A DNA stretch of 64,000 nucleotides from Dinghuibacter silviterrae (GTDB taxonomy: Bacteria; Bacteroidota; Bacteroidia; Chitinophagales; Chitinophagaceae). Positions 41,082-50,183 of the stretch are shown in pieces. The notes beneath the pieces are model-generated. The model did no database searches. It had not been told where the DNA came from and was given only the letters and a program-made list of their open reading frames with translations. Positions within the stretch are counted from its first letter, which is position 1; the number at the start of each line of letters is the position of its first letter. The position numbers were made by a program, and so were the translations under genes. Location: assembly GCF_004366355.1 (NCBI RefSeq), contig NZ_SODV01000001.1:2480001-2544000 (forward strand), written 5' to 3'.

Positions 41082-44000
41082 ATGAACTGCAACATGAGAA
41101 AGTCTGCAATGCTCCTTTTGTGCCTGTTGGGTAGCCTGCTATCCATGGCGCAAAACGGCGGGATCATCACGGGCAAGGTTACCGGCCCCGATGGTTCACC
41201 GATACCGGGAGCCACCGTCAAGGTAAAGGGCAAGAGCAAGGGAACGGTCACCATCGAAGACGGGACGTTCCAGCTTCGCGGCCTTGATAAAGCCACCCTT
41301 GTTATTTCCGCACTGGGTTACGGTACCCAGGAGGTGGAAGCCACCAATGGTGGCGTCGTTTCACTAACGCTTGCCAAGAACACCAAAAGCCTCGAAGAGG
41401 TGGTGGTGACCGCCATCGGCGTGAAAAAGGAGAAACGGGAACTGACATTCAGTTCGCAGGAGGTCAGCGGGGCGGATGTGACCCGTTCCAAGGAACCCAA
41501 CATCCTGAACGGGTTGACGGGGAAGGTCTCCGGGGTTCAAATTACCAATGCTTCCGGTACACCAGGCGGGTCGGCCCGTATTGTGATCCGCGGGATCACT
41601 TCCATTCTGGGGAACGACCAGGCGCTGATTGTCCTGGACGGTACCCCTATCAACAACGACGAAACGGGTGGTGCGCCGGACGGTGGGGCCGGTACGAACC
41701 GTTTGTCAGACATCGACCCCAACATCATCGAAAGCATCAACGTCCTGAAAGGGGCCGCCGCCACGGCGTTGTATGGTTCCGCGGGCGCCCGGGGCGTGGT
41801 GCTGATCACCACCAAGCACGGCACCGGTAAACCGAAGCTCGATTTCACGAGCGAGGTATCGGCCGACTACGCGATTTTTCCAGAGCGCCAGTACAAGTAT
41901 GCCCAGGGCGACCAGGGCGTATACTATGATGGGAACACGAGCAAGACCAGCAGCTCCTGGGGACCCGAAATGGATACCCTGACCGTAAACGGTCAAAAGG
42001 TAAAATCCTACAATCCCCTGAAACAATTCTTCCGCACGGGGATCACCACAAACAACTCACTACAGCTGACCGGCGGAACGCCCACGTCGAACTACCTGAT
42101 GTCGTACTCTTATTTCGACCAGACGGGCACGGTACCAAAGGATGAGTACAAGCGCCACGCTTTTTTTGTCAAATACAGCAACGACATCCTGCCGAACCTG
42201 AAGTCGACGATCCAGTTGAACTATACGTATGGCGAGACGTATAAGTTGCCCGAGGGCTATGGGCTGACCAGTCCCATGGTCACGGTCATGACGTTGCCCG
42301 TGTCCTGGAACCCGTTGCCTTATGAGGACTCGACCGGCGCCCAGCGGCTCTACCGCTACAGCCGGAACAACCCCTACTGGATCGTGGACAACGTCCTCAA
42401 TACCTCCGTGGTCAACCGGTTTATCCCGATGGCCACGTTTGTGTACACACCGTTTTCCTGGCTGACGGCTACCGAGCGCGTTACCGCCGATATCTATTCG
42501 GACCAGCAGGATTACCATGTCAACACCGGGGATATTGCCTACGGAACCGGTTACATCTACAACGGCCGGTTGTTCAACCGTCAGTACAACCATGACTTCA
42601 TCCTGCAGGCCAAAAAGCAATTCGGGGACTTCAACACGAGCCTGCTGCTGGGCGACAATATCCAATCCGTCTACAACGCGGACTCTTATGCGAACGGGAA
42701 GTCGTTGTCGACACCTGGATTCTATAACATCAGCAACGCCTCTTCTGTCAACTACTATGACTATTATTCTCAAACCCGTAAGGTGGGCTATTATTCAGAG
42801 GCCGACGTGGATTGGAGAAATACCCTGGTACTGGCGCTTTCCGGACGGGTCGACGGCAGCTCGGTGTTGAAAAAGACCTATTTCCCCTATGGATCCGCGG
42901 CGCTTGGGTATATATTTTCCGAAAACCTGCCCCAGTCCTGGCGGAAGACCATCAACTTCGCAAAGGCCCGGGTGTCTTACGCCGTCGTAGGGAACGACAA
43001 CGTCGGCGCCTATGCCAATACCACCGAGTGGTATCAGGCCAGCGTGGCCGGCTACCTGAACAGCCTTACTTTCCCCTACAATGGTTCCAACGGTTTCCAG
43101 ATCAGCTCCACCCTGGGAAATCAGAACCTCAAGAACGAGCTCTTGAGCGAATTCGAAGCGGGGCTTGAAATGAAGTTGTTTGACAATCGCGTAGGACTGG
43201 AAGCGTCCTATTTCAACCGCAAGATGACCGATGGTTTGGTCAACGGCGCCCAGATTGCGTATTCTACGGGGTACACCGGCACTACCCTGAACTCTGCCAC
43301 CATGACGACGAATGGCGTGGAAGCGTTGGTGAATGTAACCCCTGTCCGGACAAGGACCTTTAGCTGGGACATGACCCTCAACTGGTCGAAGATCAACAAC
43401 AAGGTCACCGGGATTGTCCCGGGTACCAATATGACGGACGTTGGGTTTGTTTATGCCGTCGTCGGCCAGCCCTGGGGCGTGCTCTACGGCAGCACCTTCG
43501 ACCGGACCGCTTCCGGCCAGCTCAAGATCAACGCCAGCGGGTTGCCTTACTCCACCACCACGGGTATCGTGGGCAATATCACCCCCAACTGGACGGGCGG
43601 CATCATGAACACCTTCCGGTACAAACAACTGGCGCTGACCGTCTTTATTGACATCAAGAAGGGTGGCCAGATCGAGAATACCAACGAGTACTATGACTAC
43701 TATTACGGTATTGCCAAAGTAACCGAAAACCGCCAGGATAGGGTAGTTGCCGGGATCAGCGATGTAACAGGGAAAGCCAATACCGTATCTACGACCGCAG
43801 AATCCTATTATAGGGCACTCAGTTCCGTGACCGAGGCCCAGATCCAGAATGACTCCTATACCAAGCTGCGTAACGTCAGCCTGTCCTATGCCCTGAGGCC
43901 GGGTTCCCTGGCCAGGACGCCGTTCCGCGACGTCACCTTTACCCTGACCGGTAAGAACCTGATCATCTGGCACGGCAACTTTACCGGTGGCGATCCCGAG

Positions 44001-44099
44001 ACCAACTCCTGGGGCTCCGGCAACGGCAGCATAGGCAACTATAGCTATTCGACCCCTTCCAGCCGCTCGGTGGATGTCACGCTCAAACTTGGCTTTTAA
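41082..44099 (+). CDS. SusC/RagA TonB-linked outer-membrane transporter
   Basis: A TonB-dependent transporter of about 1005 residues. It has a signal peptide (SAMLLLCLLGSLLSMAQ), a carboxypeptidase-D-like domain (IITGKVTGPDGSPIPGATVKV, DGTFQLRGL), a TonB box region (LEEVVVTAIGVKKEKR), a plug (VSGADVTRSKEPNILNGLTG, VLDGTPINNDETG, INVLKGAAATALYGSAG) and a beta-barrel ending VDVTLKLGF. ATG 41082 (MNCNMRKSAM) or 41094 may be used. It sits divergently from the hydroxyproline operon and upstream of its SusD partner (17-nt gap), suggesting uptake of oligopeptides or glycopeptides rich in hydroxyproline; that is inference. Confidence 0.92.
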   Translation: MNCNMRKSAMLLLCLLGSLLSMAQNGGIITGKVTGPDGSPIPGATVKVKGKSKGTVTIEDGTFQLRGLDKATLVISALGYGTQEVEATNGGVVSLTLAKNTKSLEEVVVTAIGVKKEKRELTFSSQEVSGADVTRSKEPNILNGLTGKVSGVQITNASGTPGGSARIVIRGITSILGNDQALIVLDGTPINNDETGGAPDGGAGTNRLSDIDPNIIESINVLKGAAATALYGSAGARGVVLITTKHGTGKPKLDFTSEVSADYAIFPERQYKYAQGDQGVYYDGNTSKTSSSWGPEMDTLTVNGQKVKSYNPLKQFFRTGITTNNSLQLTGGTPTSNYLMSYSYFDQTGTVPKDEYKRHAFFVKYSNDILPNLKSTIQLNYTYGETYKLPEGYGLTSPMVTVMTLPVSWNPLPYEDSTGAQRLYRYSRNNPYWIVDNVLNTSVVNRFIPMATFVYTPFSWLTATERVTADIYSDQQDYHVNTGDIAYGTGYIYNGRLFNRQYNHDFILQAKKQFGDFNTSLLLGDNIQSVYNADSYANGKSLSTPGFYNISNASSVNYYDYYSQTRKVGYYSEADVDWRNTLVLALSGRVDGSSVLKKTYFPYGSAALGYIFSENLPQSWRKTINFAKARVSYAVVGNDNVGAYANTTEWYQASVAGYLNSLTFPYNGSNGFQISSTLGNQNLKNELLSEFEAGLEMKLFDNRVGLEASYFNRKMTDGLVNGAQIAYSTGYTGTTLNSATMTTNGVEALVNVTPVRTRTFSWDMTLNWSKINNKVTGIVPGTNMTDVGFVYAVVGQPWGVLYGSTFDRTASGQLKINASGLPYSTTTGIVGNITPNWTGGIMNTFRYKQLALTVFIDIKKGGQIENTNEYYDYYYGIAKVTENRQDRVVAGISDVTGKANTVSTTAESYYRALSSVTEAQIQNDSYTKLRNVSLSYALRPGSLARTPFRDVTFTLTGKNLIIWHGNFTGGDPETNSWGSGNGSIGNYSYSTPSSRSVDVTLKLGF

Positions 44100-44116
44100 T
44101 CAAAAATCGACGAACG

Positions 44117-45526
44117 ATGAGAAAGATCACTTTTTATATTAGTGGCATCCTCCTTATTGCGGCCGCCAGCGGTTGTAAGAAATACCTGGATGTCAACCAT
44201 AACCCCAGCGCTCAAAACTCCGTCCCCGAAGCGGATATACTGGCGCCTGTGGAGGCCTCCGTCTCCAGCCTTATTTACGGTGGCGGTTCCTCCATGCTGG
44301 TCAATGCCTGGGTCCAAAACGTTTCCCAGAACCAGGAGACACCCAATTCGGATACCTACCAGGTGCAAAACAACAGTTTCGACGGGTATTGGACGGACTA
44401 CTATGTGACCACCATGAACAACGACTACCTGTTGATCAAAGAGGCTAACGGGAACGGGAACCATGAATATGCCGGCATCGGCCAGGTGCTGATGGCCTTT
44501 ACGCTGGGGAACGCCACGGACCTGTGGGGGGACATACCGTATTCCCAGGCCTTCCAGGGAACGGTTGTTGCCACGCCCAAATACGACGCCCAGGACACTA
44601 TCTATTTGGACCTCCAGGCGCTGTTGGATTCTGCCATCGTAAACCTGAGCAATGCCACGCCAGGACACGTACCCGGTGGTGACGACTTCTTTTACGGAGG
44701 GGATGAGGGCCATTGGATCAGGGCCGCCTACCTGCTCAAGGCAAGGTACTATATGCACCTGACCAAGGCGCCCGGCTATTCCGCGACGACCCAGGCCACC
44801 CTCGCGCTGGCTGCCTTGCAAAACGCCATGGCCTCCAACAGTGACGACATGAGCTTCCCCTATGCCGGCACGGCCACTGCACAGAACCCGCTGTATCAGA
44901 ACTACGGTCCCATCTCTACGTCCACCTCGGTGCTTTGCGCCACCCTCGTGGACTCCCTGGTCGACCGGAACGATCCGCGCCTGGCCGCCCTGGTGGCCGG
45001 TGCCCCCGGCACAGGGCTGGACTCCGGTCGTACCGCCGGCGCCTCCGGTGTGTTGACGCTGGCCGACTTCTCGACCCCCGGCGCCTTTTATGGCAACGCG
45101 GGTTCGTCGACCTATGTGTTGAACTATACCGAGGCCCTTTTCCTCAAAGCCGAAGCCGAGCTGATCATTTCCGGGGTAGGCGCCGCCCAGCAATATTACC
45201 GCCAGGGCATCACCACCCACATGATCAAAGTAGGGCTGGACACCACCTCTGCCTCCTGCAAGGCCTACCTGGCCGCCCGGGGGACATTGCCCGCGTCCAA
45301 CCCCTATCAGTTCCTGATGACCGAAAAGGACATCGCGAACTATATGTCAAACGAGAACTGGGTGGACTGGCGCAGAACGGGTTACCCCAGCCTGACCATC
45401 ATCCCGGGGGCCGTGACCAGCACCATCCCCCGCCGGTATCTTTATCCGCTCGACGAACTCACGAGCAACCCGCAACCCCAGCAGTCGGCGCTGATCACCG
45501 ACAGGGTCTGGTGGGATGCGCAATAA
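44117..45526 (+). CDS. SusD/RagB-like outer-membrane lipoprotein
   Basis: A 469-residue surface lipoprotein of the SusD-like family (SusD-like_2 type). The signal sequence ends in the lipobox IAAASGC (Cys at about 21), followed by KKYLDVNHNPSAQ. Conserved parts include HEYAGIGQVLMAFTLGNATDLWGDIPYSQAF and YFLKAEAE-like LFLKAEAELIISG, and the C-terminal MSNENWVDWRRTGYPSL plus RRYLYPLDE. It pairs with the preceding SusC. A strong terminator follows. Confidence 0.92.
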   Translation: MRKITFYISGILLIAAASGCKKYLDVNHNPSAQNSVPEADILAPVEASVSSLIYGGGSSMLVNAWVQNVSQNQETPNSDTYQVQNNSFDGYWTDYYVTTMNNDYLLIKEANGNGNHEYAGIGQVLMAFTLGNATDLWGDIPYSQAFQGTVVATPKYDAQDTIYLDLQALLDSAIVNLSNATPGHVPGGDDFFYGGDEGHWIRAAYLLKARYYMHLTKAPGYSATTQATLALAALQNAMASNSDDMSFPYAGTATAQNPLYQNYGPISTSTSVLCATLVDSLVDRNDPRLAALVAGAPGTGLDSGRTAGASGVLTLADFSTPGAFYGNAGSSTYVLNYTEALFLKAEAELIISGVGAAQQYYRQGITTHMIKVGLDTTSASCKAYLAARGTLPASNPYQFLMTEKDIANYMSNENWVDWRRTGYPSLTIIPGAVTSTIPRRYLYPLDELTSNPQPQQSALITDRVWWDAQ

Positions 45527-45535
45527 AATCTTCCG

Positions 45536-45565
45536 AAGGGGCAGTGAAAACTGCCCCTTATTTTT
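45536..45565 (+). terminator. Rho-independent terminator after the SusCD pair
   Basis: Perfect 9-bp stem AAGGGGCAG/CTGCCCCTT (45536-45544, 45551-45559) with a 6-nt loop, then ATTTTT. Its T-run forms part of the promoter box of the next gene. Confidence 0.8.
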
Positions 45566-45566
45566 G
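45559..45566 (+). promoter_or_regulatory. -7 box (TATTTTTG) 4 nt before the deacetylase start
   Basis: Exact TAnnTTTG match ending 4 nt before ATG 45571. It overlaps the T-run of the SusCD terminator and decides the start of the deacetylase gene. Confidence 0.6.
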
Positions 45567-45570
45567 TCCC

Positions 45571-46368
45571 ATGCTTGTCCTGCTCTTACTCTTGTTAGCC
45601 CATCCCCTTCGGGCGCAAACCACGGCCGGCGATTCCACATCGCGCCCTTGGAACGGTAAATCCTGCGCGGTCGTCCTGACGTACGACGACGCCATCGATG
45701 CAGACCTCGACAACATTATCCCGGCCCTGGATTCCCTTGGGCTCAGAGGGACATTCTATATCATCGGTTCGGCGCCTGCTGTTTCCAGGCGCATGTCCGA
45801 GTGGAGGGCCGCCGCGGCCCGCGGACACGAGCTGGGGAACCACGCCCTGTTCCATCCCTGCGACGGCAGCCTGCCCGGCCGTTCCTGGATCACCCCCGAC
45901 ATCGACCTCAGCAAGTACACCGTCACCCGTGCGGTGGCCGAGATCCGGGTCAACAACACCCTGCTCAAGGCCATTGATGGGAAGGACCGGCGGACCTTTG
46001 CCTATCCTTGCGGGGACCTGACCATCGGCGGCGTGCGTTTTTACGACGGGTTGCGGGGCGATTTCGCCGGCGCCCGGGGGGTGACCGGGATACTCCGGAC
46101 TCCCGACAAAGTCGACCTCGACAACATACCCGCCTTTGCCATCGAGGATCGCCCGGCCTCCTACATGATCGACCTGGTTCGCCAGGCGATGGAGACGCAT
46201 ACGCTGCTGGTTTTTCTTTTCCATGGGGTAGGGGGCGGACATGCCATCAACGAGGGGCGCGCGGAGCACCTCGAACTGCTGCGCTTTCTCAAGGCACACG
46301 AAGACCAGGTGTGGGTGGCGCCCATGGTGGAGGTGGCGGATTGGATAAGGTCTATCTCTTCCCCTTAA
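45571..46368 (+). CDS. Secreted polysaccharide deacetylase (NodB/CE4 family)
   Basis: A 265-residue enzyme with a signal peptide (MLVLLLLLLAHPLRAQ). The NodB homology domain has the catalytic/metal Asp pair in VVLTYDDAIDADLDN, the metal-binding His residues in RGHELGNHALFHPCDG, and the later FAYPCGD block. CE4 enzymes remove N- or O-acetyl groups from polysaccharides such as chitin, peptidoglycan or xylan; the target here is not known. The start was chosen at 45571 because of the signal peptide and the promoter box 4 nt upstream; a much longer frame runs through the SusD gene and is not credible. Its 3' end overlaps the convergent small HTH gene by 17 nt. Confidence 0.88.
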   Translation: MLVLLLLLLAHPLRAQTTAGDSTSRPWNGKSCAVVLTYDDAIDADLDNIIPALDSLGLRGTFYIIGSAPAVSRRMSEWRAAAARGHELGNHALFHPCDGSLPGRSWITPDIDLSKYTVTRAVAEIRVNNTLLKAIDGKDRRTFAYPCGDLTIGGVRFYDGLRGDFAGARGVTGILRTPDKVDLDNIPAFAIEDRPASYMIDLVRQAMETHTLLVFLFHGVGGGHAINEGRAEHLELLRFLKAHEDQVWVAPMVEVADWIRSISSP

Positions 46369-46612
46369 GCTCCCTCACCACCTTCCGGTGCAACTCACTG
46401 GAATCAACCCCCAGCAGGGTTGCCAATCGTTGAAGATCTGCCAGTGTGAGCCGGGACGGGTCCAGCAATCTTTTTGATAACGTATTGTAATTCATCCTCA
46501 TGTCATGCGTAAGTTGGGTAATCGGCACCACGCGGGGGATGTCACGGACGAATTCGACGGTGCCATTTTCCATGGCCGTTTTGAGGAGGGAGTAATAGTT
46601 CGGCTTTTTCAA
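46352..46612 (-). CDS. Small helix-turn-helix protein
   Basis: A protein of up to 86 residues whose C-terminal part looks like a Cro/CI-type HTH: VVPITQLTHDMRMNYNTL, then SKRLLDPSRLTLADLQRL and ATLLGVDSSELHRKVV. The start is uncertain: TTG at 46612 (MKKPNYYSLL) gives the longer product, whereas ATG 46573 (MENGTVEF) gives 73 residues. It is very probably a DNA-binding regulator, but no target is evident. A candidate promoter box (TATTTTTG) lies 94 nt upstream. Confidence 0.6.
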   Translation of the reverse strand: MKKPNYYSLLKTAMENGTVEFVRDIPRVVPITQLTHDMRMNYNTLSKRLLDPSRLTLADLQRLATLLGVDSSELHRKVVRELKGKR

Positions 46613-46705
46613 AGTGTTTAATTTTTAATTTAGAACATTCCAAATCTATAAATAAAACACTTCTGAAATGATATAAACCATCACAAGAAATAAAAAATTA
46701 TTCGA

Positions 46706-46713
46706 CAAAAATA
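46706..46713 (-). promoter_or_regulatory. -7 box (TATTTTTG) for the small HTH gene
   Basis: Exact TAnnTTTG match on the minus strand in the AT-rich 138-bp gap between the HTH and AraC genes; would give a leader of about 85-95 nt. Confidence 0.45.
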
Positions 46714-46750
46714 CCTTTCTGAGCGTTTTCGTCGGATAAGTTATTGATAA

Positions 46751-47632
46751 TTAGGTCTCTATGTTCTGATTGTACTCCTTGCTGTATTGGCGGGGGGATT
46801 TTCCGGTAATCTTCTTAAAAACCCGGTTAAAGGTGACGGCGTTGCTAAACCCGGTTTGGTAGGCGACGGAGGAGACACTTTCGTAATCCCGGGCCATGAG
46901 TTTTTTGCAGGCTTCGCTGACCCGGACCTCGTTGAGGAAGTTGACGTAGGTCTTCAGGGTGTGTTTTTTGAAGTACCGGCAAAAGGCCTGGGGCGTCAGG
47001 TGGGCGACGTCGGCAATCCGCTTCAGCGTAATGTTGTCCGTGTAATTGGACATGGTGTATTGGTAAATATCGTTCATCCTCAACCCTTCGGAATCTGAAA
47101 TGGAGTGTTCCGCGAGTTCGGTGCTCAGGGTTTTCCACTTTTTGAGGCTGGCCATGAGCTGGAGGGTTTCGATAAAGGCGGAGAGCCTTTGGGCCCCGGT
47201 TTTGTTGCTGACTTCCTCGATCTGGGCGTTGAGGATGTCCTGGTGCAGGTAATGGGCCTGGAGACCGTAATAGGTCGTTTCCACGAACTTGGTGATGGTT
47301 TTCATTTCGGGCAGCTCCAGGAGGGATTTAAAGAACCCCTTGGGGTTAAAAAAGATCGTAACGGCGTGGATTTCTTTTTTCTTTCTTTTGTCGAAATAGC
47401 TCGGGTCGCTTTTAAAAACGTGGGGTTGGTTGGCGCCAAGGATATAAATATCCCCGGGTTTGAAAGGCTGCATATAGTTACCCGCGATGAGCGTTCCTTC
47501 ACCTTTTATGATCCAGGTGATCTGGGTCTCGTTGTGGCGGTGTAAATGCTCGTAAAACCACGGCAGGACGTCTTCCTGGACAATCACCGAGTATTCCCCT
47601 GCGACAGGTATCGTGAATTGAACAACTTTCAT
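46751..47632 (-). CDS. AraC-family transcriptional regulator with cupin sensor
   Basis: A 293-residue regulator. The N-terminal cupin-like AraC_binding domain (residues about 15-90) has WFYEHLHRHNETQITWIIKG and FKPGDIYILGANQPHVF; the C-terminal AraC HTH (about 190-290) has ITLKRIADVAHLTPQAFCRYF and VSSVAYQTGFSNAVTFNRVF with KKITGKSPRQY. A sugar or other small ligand is likely sensed by the cupin part. It lies downstream of, and on the same strand as, the Moco operon with a 65-nt gap, but probably serves another target. Confidence 0.9.
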   Translation of the reverse strand: MKVVQFTIPVAGEYSVIVQEDVLPWFYEHLHRHNETQITWIIKGEGTLIAGNYMQPFKPGDIYILGANQPHVFKSDPSYFDKRKKKEIHAVTIFFNPKGFFKSLLELPEMKTITKFVETTYYGLQAHYLHQDILNAQIEEVSNKTGAQRLSAFIETLQLMASLKKWKTLSTELAEHSISDSEGLRMNDIYQYTMSNYTDNITLKRIADVAHLTPQAFCRYFKKHTLKTYVNFLNEVRVSEACKKLMARDYESVSSVAYQTGFSNAVTFNRVFKKITGKSPRQYSKEYNQNIET

Positions 47633-47697
47633 TTTACCAATATTATCAAAAATATTTGATAACCAGTTCCGGTGAGTTAATATTGGTAAAGAATTGG

Positions 47698-48612
47698 CTA
47701 ACCTTCGTGTCTGCTGCCTTCCGCCACACGGAAAATATGCAGGATTTGAGGGAAAAGGGCGTGCATCGTTTCTTCTGCCCCCTTGGTCGAACCGGGCAGG
47801 GTCAGCACCAGGGTCTTCCCGATAAAACCCGCTACGCCCCTGGACAGCATGGCGTAAGGGGTCCTTTCCTGGCCAAAAACACGGGCCGCTTCCATGATAC
47901 CCGGCACAGGGCGGTCCAGCAGGGGCGCAATAGCCTCGGGTGTTACATCCCTGGGGGAAAGGCCGGTTCCGCCGGTGAAAAGAACGAGGTCGTAACCGTC
48001 CTCTTTTAGCGTTTTCGCCTTTGCCCGTATGTCTGCCGCCTCGTCGGGGAGGATGGCATAATGCCCGACACTTAGCCCCTGGGCCTGGAGGGCCTTGATG
48101 ATGGCCTTACCGGCACTGTCGGTTTTTGTCCCTTTTGCGACGCTATCGGAGCAAACCACCACCGCGCAGCGCAGGCCGGCCGACGGCCGGTCCCCAAAGT
48201 CGGACTTGCCGCCCTTTTTGGATTCCAGGCGGATGTCCGAAATGCCAATCCCCTTGTCAAGCGGTTTGAGCATGTCGTACATGGTCAGGGCGGTGATGGC
48301 CGCCCCATGCATGGCCTCTACCTCGACACCGGTCCGGTATACGGTATGGACTTCTACCCGGACGTGGATGTGTAAGCCCTCGATCCGGTGGGTGATGGCG
48401 GCGTATTCCACGGGCAGGGGATGACAGTCGGGGATGACGTCGCTGGTGCGTTTGATCGCCAGCAACCCCGCGGCCCTGGAAAACTCAAATACGTCCCCCT
48501 TCGGCACGCGCCGCTCCTCGACGGCCGCAATGGTGTCCGGACTGGATACGGTAAGCGTGGCCAACGCAATGGCCTTGCGCAGGGAGCTGACTTTTTGGGT
48601 GATGTCGTTCAT
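47698..48612 (-). CDS. moaC: MoaC-MogA/MoaB fusion of molybdenum-cofactor synthesis
   Basis: A 304-residue bifunctional protein. Residues 1-150 are MoaC (cyclic pyranopterin monophosphate synthase), with AVEERRVPKGDVFEFSRAAG, IKRTSDVIPDCHPLP, and GVEVEAMHGAAITALTMYDMLKPLDKG. Residues about 165-304 are a MogA/MoaB-type molybdopterin adenylyltransferase (CAVVVCSDSVAKGTKTDSAGK, VLFTGGTGLSPRDVTPEAI, LPGSTKGAEETM). MoaC and MogA act at separate steps, and both domains look complete. It is the last gene of the Moco operon and overlaps moaE by 4 nt. Confidence 0.92.
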   Translation of the reverse strand: MNDITQKVSSLRKAIALATLTVSSPDTIAAVEERRVPKGDVFEFSRAAGLLAIKRTSDVIPDCHPLPVEYAAITHRIEGLHIHVRVEVHTVYRTGVEVEAMHGAAITALTMYDMLKPLDKGIGISDIRLESKKGGKSDFGDRPSAGLRCAVVVCSDSVAKGTKTDSAGKAIIKALQAQGLSVGHYAILPDEAADIRAKAKTLKEDGYDLVLFTGGTGLSPRDVTPEAIAPLLDRPVPGIMEAARVFGQERTPYAMLSRGVAGFIGKTLVLTLPGSTKGAEETMHALFPQILHIFRVAEGSRHEG

Positions 48613-49031
48613 TGCGATTGGTTTTCTTTCCAGCGGCTGCCGTCGTTATCGAATCTTTCCTTCCCCCAGATAGGGAGCTCGTGTTTGATGGCTTCCACCA
48701 CTTCGTTGCACGCGTCGATGGCCGCCCTCCGGTGGGGAGAGGACGTAAACACAAAAAGCGAAATCTCCCCCGTCTTTACCTCTCCCAGGCTATGGTGAAC
48801 GTGCATACACGTCAGCGGATAACGCGCGAAAATGCCTTCCCGGATCTCGTGCATTTTTTCCAGGGCCATGGCCTCATACGCCGTATACTCTATGGCGACC
48901 ACACCGTCGTCGGCCCGGACCTGTCCCAGGAAAATGCTGTGCGCCCCGATGACGGTCTGGCTGCTGTGTTTGGCGATGCTGTCCGCAACAAAGGAGGGGG
49001 CAATGGGTCCGTTGGTAAAGATGTTCTTCAT
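48609..49031 (-). CDS. moaE: Molybdopterin synthase catalytic subunit
   Basis: A 140-residue MoaE. It joins MoaD to convert cyclic pyranopterin monophosphate into molybdopterin. Characteristic segments are GAHSIFLGQVRADD, IEYTAYEAMALEKM, VHHSLGEVKTGEISLFVFTSSPHRRAA and the active-site C-terminal IKHELPIWGKERF with Lys residues. Start at 49031 (MKNIFTNG); the longer frame reads into the upstream moeB gene. It overlaps moeB and moaC by 4 nt each. Confidence 0.93.
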   Translation of the reverse strand: MKNIFTNGPIAPSFVADSIAKHSSQTVIGAHSIFLGQVRADDGVVAIEYTAYEAMALEKMHEIREGIFARYPLTCMHVHHSLGEVKTGEISLFVFTSSPHRRAAIDACNEVVEAIKHELPIWGKERFDNDGSRWKENQSQ

Positions 49032-50182
49032 CTTGTCGTGTTTTGGTGGTTCATCCAGCCGAGGATGCCGCCCTCCAACTGGAAGACGGTATTCTCTTTG
49101 GCCAAAAGGGTCGCGGCCTCGCGGCTGCGCAAACCGGACTGGCAAAATACGACAATGGTGCGACCGGTATATATGCCCGGGGAATTCCTCAATTGACTAA
49201 GCGGGTATTGTTCGTGAGGAAAAGTATGGACCGGCGGTTGTTCTCCCCATTCGCGCACGTCGAGGACCAGGACGTCCGCGCTGGCGCGGAGCGCGTCAAA
49301 GGTGGCGTTGTCCACGGTGGTATACGTTGTCGCGTTTTTTATCGCGCCGCACCCGTCGGGGTAGGGCCAGGTTTCAAATGCTTCGCGGGTTTGGGGGCCT
49401 CTTTCTTCGGTTTTTGTGATGCCGACTTCGTAGAACGCCTGGTCCAGCGCCCGGTAGGTCAATAACCGGCCGTCGAGGGGTCGCCCCAGACCCGTGATAA
49501 GTTTTATTGCTTCCAGGGCTTGGAGGTTGCCGATAATGCCCGCGACGACGCCCAGCACGCCGGCTTCTTCGCAGGAGGGGACTTCGCCGGGGGCAGGGGG
49601 GTGGGGGAAGAGGTCGCGGTAGTCGGCGCCGCCCGGACGCGTGATTTGCGCGCCGGGTGTTCGCGCGGCGGACCCATTTTGCCCGTCGGGCCCATTTTTC
49701 GGGCCGCTCCAGTGAAACACGGCCACCTGCCCCTCAAAGCGCGACACACTCCCGTACACCAGCGGCCGCCCGAGTAAGGCGCAGGCGTCGTTGACCAGGT
49801 ACCGTGTCCCGAAATTGTCGGAAGCATCCAGCACAAGGTCATAGCGCTGCAGCATTTCGAGCGCGTTTGCGGTGGTCAGCCGCACTGCATGGGTATCGAT
49901 GCGCACCTCCGGATTGAGCCGGTGAAGGGCCGCCGCAGCCGTCAGGGCTTTTGGCGCACCCACGTCCGCTTCCGTGTAGAGAATCTGCCGGTGCAGGTCC
50001 GTCATCGCCACCCGGTCATCATCCACGATACCCAGGGTGCCCACCCCGGCCGCCGCCAAATATTGAAGGGCGGGACAACCCAACCCACCCGCGCCGATCA
50101 CGACCACGCGGGCACGGCCAACGGCCGCCTGTGTGTCGGGTCCCCAGCCGGGGAGCAGGAGTTGTCGTTGATAACGGCTCAT
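49028..50182 (-). CDS. moeB: MoeB/ThiF-type adenylyltransferase with C-terminal rhodanese
   Basis: A 384-residue E1-like enzyme that adenylates the C-terminal Gly of MoaD for sulfur loading. The nucleotide motif GAGGLGCPALQYLAAAGVG (residues about 31-49), DLHRQILY and the conserved Asp in LDASDNFGTRYLVND mark the ThiF/MoeB domain; SCEEAGVLGVVAGIIGNLQALEAIKL is near its end. A rhodanese domain follows (about 285-384) with the catalytic Cys in IVVFCQSGLRSREAATLL. The fused rhodanese may supply the sulfur. A Gly/Ala/Pro-rich insertion (about residues 165-200) is unusual. Confidence 0.92.
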   Translation of the reverse strand: MSRYQRQLLLPGWGPDTQAAVGRARVVVIGAGGLGCPALQYLAAAGVGTLGIVDDDRVAMTDLHRQILYTEADVGAPKALTAAAALHRLNPEVRIDTHAVRLTTANALEMLQRYDLVLDASDNFGTRYLVNDACALLGRPLVYGSVSRFEGQVAVFHWSGPKNGPDGQNGSAARTPGAQITRPGGADYRDLFPHPPAPGEVPSCEEAGVLGVVAGIIGNLQALEAIKLITGLGRPLDGRLLTYRALDQAFYEVGITKTEERGPQTREAFETWPYPDGCGAIKNATTYTTVDNATFDALRASADVLVLDVREWGEQPPVHTFPHEQYPLSQLRNSPGIYTGRTIVVFCQSGLRSREAATLLAKENTVFQLEGGILGWMNHQNTTR

Positions 50183-50183
50183 A

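Noticed and set aside
44935-45570. N-terminal extension of the deacetylase
   Set aside because: Reads through the SusD gene in another frame; the signal peptide and promoter box fix the start at 45571.
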